This document shows positions 12,401-20,346 of a stretch of 64,000 bases of DNA, piece after piece. Positions within the stretch are counted from its first letter, which is position 1. The number at the start of each line of letters is the position of its first letter. Location of the stretch: assembly GCA_047967505.1 (NCBI GenBank), contig CM106538.1. One strand, given 5' to 3'. Source of the DNA: Dipteris shenzhenensis. Lineage: Eukaryota > Polypodiophyta > Polypodiopsida > Gleicheniales. Both the position numbers and the translations under genes were made by a program. The notes below the pieces were generated by a model, which saw only the letters and a list, made by a program, of their open reading frames with translations, searched no databases and was not told the DNA's origin.

Positions 12401-15400
12401 GTCATCATTGCTCTTGATTGGCCAGGAAGATAATGGACGCCACAACTCCTCCATGATGTCAAGAAAGTAGAGATGTCTGCAGTAAATTAGCTTTGAAAGG
12501 TGAGATGGCATCCTAATTATTCCCACTTAGGAGCATGTCATCAACATAGAAAGGAGCACAAGTAGAACACCATGATCCTCTTTAACATAGTGGGTGCTCT
12601 CAGTTGGACTGTTTCTAAATTTTTGGCTGACCTAGGCATGTATCTTTTCATACCAAGCTCATGTATCTTTTCATACCAAGCTTTGGGAGCTTGTTTGAGA
12701 CCATAAAGCGCTTTTCTCAGCTTACACACCTTGGTTTTCAGACGAGACAAATAAGCTGATTCACAAAAACTTCTTCCTACAAATCCCCATTTAAGAAGGC
12801 TGTTTTTATATCAAACTGATGCACATTCCATCTGTGCTGGGCAGCCAATGCAGATACACATCTGATGGTGGACAGCCGAAAGAAGGAGCAGAAGTCTCTA
12901 CAAAATGTATGCCCTTCTATTGAGCATAGCCTTTAGCCACACGTCTGGCCTTCTACTTGTCATTGGTACCATCAGACTTTCCCTTGAGTTTGTATACCGC
13001 CAATGGGCTCCTTGCAATGTGGCAGATCCACTAGATCCCATGTGCCATTTTTATAAAATTGCATTCATTTCCAATTGCATGGCTTCTTGCCAATGTTCAT
13101 CTTCTCGAGTTTCTTCAAATGAAACTGGTCCATTTGTACATAGATAGTGCTCATACAGGCCACTGCTGCATGGTCTCTAGCATTTCTTGCACCATCCCAT
13201 GTTCTATTGGGTAGACGAGCTGAGAATATGGAACTGTTCTAGCTTGTGCATGGCTGCTCTCTCTTCATGTACTGCTTCCTCCACTTCATGGCTACTATGG
13301 GAGTAGACCTTCAAACATATCTTGTGGGTTACTTGTTATCTGTGTACTGAATTAGCAAGTGGCCGAGGCGAATTCTCTACCAAAAAAACATCTATGCTGT
13401 CAAAGATCCTCTGCTTACATGGATCAAAGAGACGGCACCCCTTACTGCCACTATTGTAACCCCAAATATGCATTTGATAGTCTTGTCATCTAATTTGCCA
13501 AGGCTAAAATAATCCTGAGATAGTCAACCTGGTCAAAATAAAATATTTTCTCTCTACTTCTAGAAATAAATATAACTTTGTGACATCCCCTCGTCTTTAT
13601 TTAGTTGTCCCCAATTGAAAGGCTTCTTTACACATTTGCAGGACCTGTGGGTATTCTAAGAAATAATCTTCATCTAGTGCCGAATAAATCTTAGACTTAA
13701 CAAGATACCTGCGAAAAACTTTGCCTTTGGGACCTCTCTTTTTCGTGTGATAGACAATCCGCTTTAGTCGAGGCATCTCCTCAAACTCATCCACCTCTAG
13801 TGGTTCTTCTAGAATCAGTTCAGTTGGCTCAAGCCCTTTGTACTTTTTCAAAAGACTCACATGGAATGCATCATGAATCTTCCGATGCTCGGGTAGATCA
13901 AGCCTATAAGCTACCTCCTTTATCTCCCTTGTGATCTGAAACTTTCCATAATACCTGGTGAATAGCTTTGGATACACATATTCCTTACCCTTCATCTTTC
14001 GGTGCCTAGTCCTTTCAAACTTGAGGAGCACCCAGTCACCAATCTGAAGGTCTAGCTGCCGCCGATGTTTATCTACAACTTTCTTACTTGAGATCTTGCA
14101 ATTGCTTTCTTGACCTGTTCAAGGGCTATTTCCAGATCTCACACATATTGATCAGCAGCAAAAATTTCATCTTTTGTCCTTAGGATGGGTGGAAGAATTA
14201 CCTTACCATAGACTACTACGAAATGTGCCTTTCCTGTGGAGTTGTGGATGGTGTCGTCATTTGCAAACTCCACCAGAGGAAGATATCTTTCCCACTCAGC
14301 CCTCTGGTCAGGCACATAACATTTCAGCAAACCCGAACAATGGAATTAGCTATTTCACTTTGCCAATCAAATTGGGAATGAAATGAAGAAGAAAGTCAAG
14401 CTTGGTTCCCTTATTATCAAATAAAGCTCTCCAGAAAAGACTCATCATTCTGGGATCTCAATCACTGACTATGGACTTAGGCATATTGTGCCAAAAACAG
14501 TTTAGCCATATGATCAGCCTCAATGGTCTTCCGTACAAGTATGAAATGAGCTTGCTTACCGAATTCATCAATGATCATTCAAATTCTATCATTACCCTGT
14601 CTCGACCTCAAAAGATAAAAAATCAAAACCATGGCTATGTTCTCTCAAGGTGTGTGAGGCACAGGAAGAGGAGGTGTCTTATGCCAGTCATATTTCACCT
14701 TTTGATCACCTTTTGACAAACAAGGCATTCGGAAACAAATTGATGAATATCTTTGTGCATACCTGGCCAGAAGAAATACCTCTCTAGACCCTGTGTAGTG
14801 GAAGTGATCCCTCTATGACCTAGGTGCATAAGGTGGCACATGACACTTTTTCATAGTTTTCAGCCTTAGATTTCTAGAAACACGCAAGCAATCATTTTTC
14901 ATAAGATAGCCATATTTCAAAGAATAATGGCAGGTTGGTTCACCCAGTTGCAATCTTTGCATAATTTTTCCAAAATTTGGATCTTGTGCATACTGTGCCT
15001 GCATCTGTTTTATGTCCTCGTGATAAGCTTTAGTAACATTATTCACCTAAGGCCTCCGAGATAGGGCATATGCCACTCTGTTCTGCACGCCTGGTGTATG
15101 AACAATTTGAAAGTGGAACATGGACAAGAAATTATATGCTTCTTGGAAAGCTTGCTCTGGGCCAAGAAATACTTAAGACAAGTGAGGCTCCCAGACAACC
15201 CCTAAGAGGAGAAGGAGATAGGCCATGCCATGATGTAGATTTTGAAAGTTGGGGAGACTGAGCCATAGAATGGGTGGGCCCTTTGGACACCCAATGCCAT
15301 TCAACACAGCAGTGCAGAGCTTCAAATATAGGCATTGAGACATAGGCAGGCCCTCTATGAGCGAGAGAAATCACTCATGAGACGGTGTTGGCTCTATAGA

Positions 15401-18400
15401 AAGACTTCAGGGGTAGGAAAGCCAACGATCGATAGCAAAAACTGGATAGCAGATGGCATGCCAGTTTTCCCTAACCATGGGCCCTAGATCAGCAGGGACC
15501 CACAGTAGGACCCACCTCTAACAGTCAAGAGATGAGGATCCACTCTGCAGGAGGTTTTGGTTTCCTTTATAGATAGCTTTTCCACTTAGAAGTGACCACC
15601 CCATTAAAAATCAATTGCTCAATGAGCATGGATTTTCTTGATCATAAATGAAGAAAGATATGACTCCATTCTTCTGGTCATCAACCTCTAAACCAACATG
15701 CAATCTCCCTGCTGTTTTTTTTCTGCTACCTTCCTTTACTCTCTCTCTCTCTCTCTTTCTTTAGCTCTCTCTTTCACTCTCTCACTCTACACAGTACTAG
15801 GGCCCAAGACAACAGTCCAGCTGGACCCCCCCGAAGAATTTTATTACTTGAGAGAAGAAGGAATACATAGTTCAGCGTAGAGCTGTGTCTTACAAATTCA
15901 AACGTGAATTCATTTTACAAGAGCTTCAAGCTCATTCCAAAATGGCAACATGCCACTCGTCTAAAAACTAGACTAAGCCCTATTACATGCCTCTAAGGGC
16001 AATTTCTGAGATCTTCATAGCACTTGGTCACGCGGGTGGCCTCCGAAAATACTTGCTACGCTCCAAATTGCTTGGGTCTTTAGCCCCTCATAGTTACCTA
16101 CAACAATTAATTAAAGCGCACCACCATGGCACCCATTAATTGTTAGCGCTTTGCATGCAAATAAGAAACTGTGGACTAATCCTAATCACAGGTGGGCGTC
16201 CCCACTGAACAAACATGTGAACAAAACATAGAACACAATTCTTGGTCGACCGAAGTCAACCCTCTTGGTCGTAATTAAGGAGCTTTGACCAATGGTGGTG
16301 GTGTTAAGCCAGGCAATCTCCAATTCTCCAGGACAAGATAAACAGGTACAAACACCACTGGTGCCTCTCCAAATCCTGTCAAAGAAACCCCGAATCGGAG
16401 GCAAAAACCACAACCAAAGAAATGTCAAAAGCCCCGGTTCAGAGGATAAACCAAATAAAAAAATTATTTAAAAAAATGTTTTTTTTCTGGTCTGACCAGA
16501 TCTGGCCGACCAGATTGACCTGGTCGGTCAAATCTGGCCAGGTCGGTCAACCTGTTGGTTGACCGACTTAAAGCTCCTTCCTATTTGAAGGGGGGGGGGC
16601 TAGGTATTCAAATATAATCTCTCTTCCAGCTCCAGAGGTTCCTGCACACCCTGAGCCACTTCTGCCTCCTGGCTGCCTCCTCTGCTGCCTCAACTTCTGC
16701 CTCCTCTGCTGTCCTCTTTTCTGCTCCAGATATGCCCTCTTTTCTGCCCCAGATCTGCCCCTCCTTTCTGCTCAGATCTGTCCTCCTTTCTGCTCCAGAT
16801 CTGTCCCCTTTTTCAGCTCCAGATCTGCCCTCTTTTCTGCTCCAGAACAGCCTTCCTTTCTGCTTCAGTTCTGCTCTCCTTTCTGCATCAGATCAGCTCC
16901 AATTTCTGCTCCAGATCTGCCTTCTTTTAGCTTCAGATTTGTCACAACTTCTGCTCCAAGATCTGCCCTCAACTTCTGCTCCAGATCTACCTCCAACTTC
17001 CGCTCCAGATTCTGTTCTTTCTATTCCAAATCTGCAGCAACCCCTGCATCAGTTTGCTGTCTCAGATTTGGTTCAGTTCCAACTTGTGGAGCTAGTGCAG
17101 AAGTCCACTACAGTTGTCAGGACTGACGTTTGTTTCCTCCAGAGCTTCTCTCATATCTTCACTTGTACTGAGTTCCGTTTGTGATATATATATCTTCTTC
17201 AGCCATTGATTGTCTTCAGTATTGTTTTATTTGTCTCCAAGTATTTTCTTTATAGGTGGCGCCTTAATTATGGCCAAGTCTCTCCAACCAAAGCTGGAGC
17301 ATCTCTCCAACCGAAGTTGGCACAACTTGGTTAACTGAAGTTAACCCTCTTGGCGCATGCCAAGTCTCGTTGACCGAAGTCAACACTCTCTGACCGTAGT
17401 CAGCTCTGTGGTTCTCTGGTTAACCGTAGCTAACCTTCTTGGTAATAAACCAAGTCTCCCCGACCGAAGTCAGTCTTACTTGACCAGAGTCAAGTATCTT
17501 TGACCGTAGGAATTCTTTGACCATTAAAAGAACTCTTTGACCATAATTAACACATATGAAAACTCTTTAATTATGATCAGATAAATGGTCAACTGTACTT
17601 TGACTAAGGATATTTACATTGTGGTGACACAACATGCAAATGGTTGGTGTTCTATCAGTGGCAAACTAGATTGTGAATTTTGGCTACTTGGATTACCAAG
17701 ATTCATGGTCTTCAACAAAGATATGAGATGTATGAAATTTGGACTACGATATTTGGTCAAAAAAGAGTTGACCTCATAATGAGAAGTGGGAATAATCTTA
17801 AAAAATGGATGATCAAATGGAAACCAAACCCTCAAATGCATGGTTACCGTTGTTGAAGTTGGCCTATGATGGAAAAAATAGTCATCCACAAAAAAAGACT
17901 CCATTTTAGCTAAACTACAATGGATATACTCCACAAAGTTGTGTAGCATTAGATTGCATATTCGAGATCCATGTTGTTTTAGCATAGCAAGATCTATAAT
18001 CCACAAGTCCATGGAGAGGTATGTGGCTAAGAGATTATCTTTTGGGGAATTTCAGAAAGGATCCTCATAGCAGAGTCATTGATCATAGGCCAAATGTGCT
18101 AAGTTGTCACCCTAATATTGTGAGCCCTAACGAATTGTCAAGAAGGTAGGCAAGACAGTCAATATATTGGAATTATCATAGGGTTGCAAGGGTTCATCAA
18201 TATGTCATGTTTCTCGATTACAATGGCCTTACAACTAAGTAATTCACTTATTGAAGGGAGTTTCATACACCTGGATCTATTTAGAGAAATTTTTAGAGAT
18301 AACATAGAGTCGTTTATTGTAAACTGACAGAGTACATAATTATGAATATGGTGCGGAGTGTGTCCGTAAATTTATACTCACAATGTCCTGGGTTATAATG

Positions 18401-19758
18401 TTGACCCAATGATCAAAGATTGTTTCTGATAGTCCTTGATGCCAGATGTAAGAGGAGTGAGTGTCCACAAGTTTAAATAACATGGATCCATAAGGACTAA
18501 GGAATTGAGCCTAAGGCGTGCGTCACGAGAGGTATGGTGACCTTGTAGGAGCCATGGATGCCAAGTGGTATGAAGTCTATAGAGTACACTTCGTGAGGCA
18601 CGTGACATCTTTAACTCCCTCATGTTCGCGATTGACAATGTATCTCAGATTCCTCATAAGGTGGGAGAAATGTCAGAAATAGCCAGATCTCATGCACCCA
18701 TTAGTTCGATCAACAATTTTCTTAACTAGCAGTTACATCAGATATAAAAGCCAGATAATGCCCACAAAAATAGTGATAAAACCAGTGGATCCACACTGCA
18801 TTTTGATTAGCACAGGTCCCAATCTTCCAAGAACATCTCAGGTCACAATAACTTAAGCCAGTTCAAACAATAGACTTTTGATAGAGACTCTGCAATACCC
18901 AGTACACAAGTAGAAAGCAATCCAAACCACTGCATACTCACCGAGAAGCTTGCTTGTTCTGAATTGTAATATTGTGTACAGACAATGCCAATTCTCATGA
19001 GTCAAACGGGGACTATGTTTTTGTCCTCAACAACACACATTAATTTCGGGAACACACGTGTGCAAATGTACGCGCACACCCAAAAACTTTAAAAGTATGT
19101 TACGAAAGATATTAGTTAACTTACCTTACCAATTAAATAACTACGCTAACAAAGTCCAAGATGTTAGAGTTTAATCCCTGGCAACATTTAATTTGTGGAA
19201 ATTAAAACCAATTAATGCGATGAACAACTGCTCTCATGACGTTATGAAACTGATTTTTTAAGAATCTGGACGTATGGCACACATAAGTGAACACAAACAT
19301 TCAAATTACTAGGTGCACACATGTGCATAGGGGCATTAGTAACAGGAATACCATGCAAATGACAGCTCTAAAACGCCAAAGCATATTGCATCTCTCCATC
19401 CAGTACAGACACCACATGCCACAACAACTGTCCGATGATCCACCAAAGCTAGAATTCGCACAAGCAACTCCATTGGCAGGTCTTGCCACTTGGACTCCAC
19501 ATTGTTGCTGCTGCTTAGATCTTCATTGAAGGTGCAGTCAAAGATATCTTTTTGAGGATTCGATTTCCATTCGTATTTCAAAGTCCCCGATGTTGAATCT
19601 ATTTCACTTGCCATTGCCACCCAAAACAAATTAGAAGCTTCCGATGAGTCTTGAGATCTACTTCTGGATTTTACTTTATCTTTCGTACATTGAGACACTC
19701 CTAACAAGTCATCGCCAAAGTCGGCCCCAGAGAGCTCCTCCAATTGACCTGCATGCAT
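5921..19758 (-). CDS. SKP2A: SKP2A/SKP2B-like F-box and leucine-rich-repeat protein (4 exons)
   Basis: F-box proteins of this family are substrate receptors of SCF ubiquitin ligases; Arabidopsis SKP2A/B act on cell-cycle regulators and SKP2A binds auxin. Exons on the minus strand are 19758-19352, 7102-6751, 6665-6524 and 6426-5921, giving 468 residues against about 360 in Arabidopsis. All three introns are GT-AG and every phase is consistent: codon Trp136 is split TG/G and codon Asp301 is split G/AT. The F-box is at residues 91-124 (starts [13 protein letters not shown], then CTGWRDA). AMN1-type leucine-rich repeats follow (LNLSGC, LNLCGC, SLNLGWC, VDLCGC), then the family's C-terminal segment [17 protein letters not shown]. 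Extra length comes from an N-terminal extension of about 60 residues and a Ser-rich insert in exon 4. No stop interrupts the exons, so the gene looks intact despite a 12.2-kb intron full of retroelements. Confidence 0.88.
6168..6235 (-). repeat. Imperfect CAG/AGC trinucleotide tract encoding poly-Ser
   Basis: Interrupted AGC/AGT/ACT codons inside exon 4 give a run of mostly Ser with some Thr, Cys and Asn. It lies in the loop between two leucine-rich repeats. In Arabidopsis SKP2A/B this loop is a shorter Lys-rich linker. Confidence 0.85.
6524..6665 (-). CDS. SKP2-like exon 3
   Basis: Acceptor TGCAG|GCT and donor ACAG|GTAATC; 142 bases, 47 codons plus one base. Contains [12 protein letters not shown] and [10 protein letters not shown] repeats. 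Intron 2 (6666-6750) is 85 bp and intron 3 (6427-6523) is 97 bp, very short beside intron 1. Confidence 0.85.
6751..7102 (-). CDS. SKP2-like exon 2 (first leucine-rich repeats)
   Basis: Acceptor ATAATAG|GGG and donor CTG|GTAAGT. The 352 bases complete Trp136 and add 117 codons ([39 protein letters not shown]). The joined reading W-GKRN aligns residue for residue with the W-CKKN region of Arabidopsis SKP2A/B as I remember it. Confidence 0.85.
7173..8342 (-). repeat. 3' LTR of gypsy element 2
   Basis: The high end is clear: on the minus strand a purine tract (plus 8343-8351) abuts TGTCACATG, matching the layout of the complete element at 20.3-27.4 kb, whose 3' LTR begins TGTCATCCTG. A TATAAAAG box lies at 7898-7891. 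The low end is placed at a TTACA terminus by analogy and is uncertain. No matching 5' LTR was found in the window, so no target duplication could be checked. Confidence 0.65.
7891..7898 (-). promoter_or_regulatory. LTR TATA box (TATAAAAG)
   Basis: TATAAAAG on the minus strand within the LTR of gypsy element 2, in the same surroundings (GGCTCA nearby) as the TATA box of the complete element. Confidence 0.5.
8351..9790 (-). pseudogene. Ty3/gypsy integrase and chromodomain-like tail, degenerate (element 2)
   Basis: Read on the minus strand. The integrase zinc region (GHRG...H-x-C-x2-C as NCQICQKVK) lies near 9700-9650, the first catalytic Asp in CMDFV near 9560, the second in [10 protein letters not shown] near 9350, and the third acidic residue in NGETEKYN near 9260. 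The integrase tail and a chromodomain-like segment ending DYLEA follow, down to 8351. Nonsense codons interrupt the core just after SNFW. A 150-bp tandem duplication doubles 50 residues of the tail. The C-terminal segment keeps the [19 protein letters not shown] signature. This is a dead copy. Confidence 0.8.
8782..9081 (-). repeat. 150-bp tandem duplication inside integrase tail
   Basis: Two head-to-tail copies, starting at 8782 and 8932, differ at about three bases. The unit is an exact multiple of three, so it doubles 50 residues without shifting frame. Confidence 0.9.
9960..10197 (-). pseudogene. Gypsy RT-RNase H connection fragment (element 2)
   Basis: The minus-strand translation contains [14 protein letters not shown] followed by [18 protein letters not shown]. 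This is the linker between reverse transcriptase and RNase H in Ty3/gypsy pol. It breaks off at both ends into unrelated or rearranged sequence. Confidence 0.65.
10198..10440 (-). other. Inserted fragment encoding a signal-peptide-like N-terminus with EPF-like PPDC..AC motif
   Basis: An ATG at 10386 opens a frame whose first 25-30 residues are strongly hydrophobic ([16 protein letters not shown]), like a secretory signal. Further on comes [11 protein letters not shown]. It joins gypsy pol at about 10197. The Pro-Asp-Cys-x2-Ala-Cys pattern recalls the start of the mature domain of epidermal patterning factor peptides (LPDC..ACG.C). The next expected Cys residues are missing, because pol sequence resumes there. 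It could be a captured piece of a host peptide gene or chance. Confidence 0.3.
10440..10695 (+). pseudogene. Gypsy RNase H fragment, plus strand
   Basis: The plus frame reads [16 protein letters not shown], then [20 protein letters not shown] and, after a nonsense codon, [10 protein letters not shown]. These are the RNase H Asp and Glu blocks of Ty3/gypsy pol. A 29-bp tandem duplication (about 10617-10675) repeats the [10 protein letters not shown] coding segment. It runs opposite to the surrounding element. Confidence 0.75.
10700..11150 (+). pseudogene. Gypsy reverse-transcriptase palm fragment, plus strand
   Basis: The plus frame starts at NLKSGYHQV, continues through KTTFRT and [17 protein letters not shown], carries the catalytic FLDD box, and ends in [11 protein letters not shown] and the RSFVRL region. 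RT therefore follows RNase H on the same strand, the reverse of the normal pol order, so this block is rearranged. Confidence 0.8.
11207..12175 (-). pseudogene. Gypsy protease to RT N-terminal region, degenerate (element 2)
   Basis: On the minus strand from 12173: a retropepsin-like block [13 protein letters not shown] (Asp-Met-Gly in place of Asp-Ser/Thr-Gly), then a GCDMIL block typical of the protease-RT spacer, then the RT N-terminus [20 protein letters not shown] and YRALNKLTV up to 11234. Frames change between blocks. The altered active-site triad and frame breaks mark it as dead. No gag is found upstream. Confidence 0.7.
12420..13505 (-). pseudogene. Ty1/copia pol fragment (RT region), degenerate
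   Basis: Minus-strand pieces in changing frames match copia RT in order: [14 protein letters not shown] (pre-RT, near 13460), [15 protein letters not shown] and TWDLVDLP (near 13050), [19 protein letters not shown], then [20 protein letters not shown] (about 12700) and the YVDDMLL catalytic box (about 12530). A 22-bp duplication follows AWYEKI. There are many frameshifts and stops. Confidence 0.8.
13506..13585 (-). repeat. Truncated 3' LTR start of gypsy element 3
   Basis: On the minus strand the purine-rich AAGACGAGGGGA (plus 13586-13597) abuts TGTCACAAAG, the same TGTCA LTR start seen in the other gypsy copies. After about 80 bp the sequence turns into copia pol, so the LTR is cut short. 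Confidence 0.5.
13597..15090 (-). pseudogene. Ty3/gypsy RNase H end, integrase and chromodomain-like tail (element 3)
   Basis: Minus strand: [10 protein letters not shown] (end of RNase H) near 15075, then the pre-integrase segment (15046-14813), then [23 protein letters not shown] (zinc region) near 14760, degenerate core, [12 protein letters not shown] (14290) and the C-terminal segment 14031-13597 with [19 protein letters not shown] and a chromodomain-like end. Frames are interrupted by stops. The chromodomain-region ORF of 144 codons is intact. Confidence 0.78.
15091..15880. other. Intronic stretch, no element identified
   Basis: I see no coding similarity. It holds a CT microsatellite (15740-15785) and a C-run followed by TTTTATT near 15827, which resembles the minus-strand poly(A) and G-run region of the LTRs. 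It may therefore belong to an LTR or gag leader of element 3. Confidence 0.4.
15880..17560. repeat. LTR-like dispersed repeat with hairpin arrays (copy A)
   Basis: The part around 16020-16210 is recognisably similar, inverted, to 32690-32880 (shared 'ggcacccattaattgttag' and 'tttgcatgc' blocks in the same order). Both copies then run into hairpin-rich DNA. The copy contains CT/CCAG-rich sequence (16620-17060) typical of LTR leaders. No ends or target duplication could be defined, so the LTR assignment is inference. Confidence 0.5.
17281..17494. repeat. Tandem array of about ten short hairpins with varying, self-complementary arms
   Basis: Successive inverted repeats lie 18-40 bp apart: CCAA-ccgaag-TTGG (17307-17320), GGTTAA-ctgaag-TTAACC (17329-17346), CTTGGC-gcat-GCCAAG (17349-17364), GTTGAC-cgaa-GTCAAC (17369-17384), CTGAC-cgta-GTCAG (17390-17403), GGTTA-accgtagc-TAACC (17418-17435), CTTGGT-aataa-ACCAAG (17438-17454), GAC-cgaa-GTC (17462-17471) and CTTGAC-caga-GTCAAG (17479-17494). 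Arms differ between units but stay complementary within each. Confidence 0.85.
17560..19300. other. Intronic stretch, nothing recognised
   Basis: AT-rich. Open frames on the minus strand at 17614-18012 and 18393-18638 resemble nothing I know. It may be original intron sequence or an old, unrecognised insertion. Confidence 0.4.
19352..19758 (-). CDS. SKP2-like exon 1 (N-terminus and F-box)
   Basis: Encodes residues 1-135 and two bases of Trp136. The donor is ATG|GTATTC. The F-box occupies the last third. The ATG at 19758 is the first in frame, but it sits in 'catgcATGCAG|GTC', preceded by a pyrimidine-rich stretch. That also looks like a splice acceptor, so the true start could lie in a further upstream exon. 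A later in-frame Met at residue 49 is another possibility. Confidence 0.8.
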
Positions 19759-20346
19759 GGAAAGAGGTTATAAGCAAGTAACAAGCAAAGTAAATAAAAA
19801 TGCACTATGGTGATACACGAATAACAAAAAACTGTGAGGGGACAAAACATCTAGAATTCCTCTTCTCAGATTCAAGTAAAGGCAACCTACCCAAGCTTCA
19901 CATAATACTCCAAACTCAACAAGCCCAAGAATTTAAAAACAATATAATGGATGAATCACATCCATCCTTAGGAAAAATAAGTGCAAGTACACGAATACAA
20001 GAAATTTCAAGCAATGGATTCCCTTGATGTCTATATCCTGTGAACTAAGATCCCAGCCTCAATAAGCTGGTCCATCACTCGCTCTTCATTTCTTCATTGT
20101 ACTATTTAAGGCTCTCCTTTCAATAATATACAAGAGACTAAATGAAAATATTTAGCCATGAGCAAAGCAAACTCAACTAAAAATTGACTCCATTTTGTCA
20201 AGCTATCATGTCATGGTTATCCTTTCAACAAGATTGCTTAGACTTTGGCACTCGGATGATATCCCTCCAAAAGATTATCTTTTATCCCAACTTTGTGCCA
20301 CAATTTGACACACAAATCCTCTGTCTCTCTTATATCTTACTGCATG
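19759..20346. other. Upstream region of the SKP2-like gene
   Basis: About 590 bp between the proposed SKP2-like start codon and the end of the complete gypsy element. It is AT-rich. I see no clear TATA box on the minus strand. It may hold the promoter or an additional 5' exon and intron. Confidence 0.4.
20342..20346. repeat. Target-site duplication GCATG (left)
   Basis: Identical to the five bases at 27384-27388, directly outside the LTRs. Confidence 0.9.

Larger units (their letters stand above)
7103..19351 (-). other. SKP2-like intron 1 (12,249 bp, retroelement-filled)
   Basis: Begins GTATTC and ends ATAATAG on the minus strand. It contains at least three different LTR-retroelement fragments whose pol frames all run on the minus strand like the gene, except for one plus-strand block at 10440-11206. 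The last about 1.8 kb on the exon-1 side (17560-19351) shows no recognisable element; open frames there (for example 17614-18012 minus, 132 codons) match nothing I know. Confidence 0.8.

Noticed and set aside
17614-18012. 132-codon minus-strand frame in the SKP2-like intron
   Set aside because: It has a real ATG but no recognisable domain and no neighbouring element to explain it; not called as a gene.
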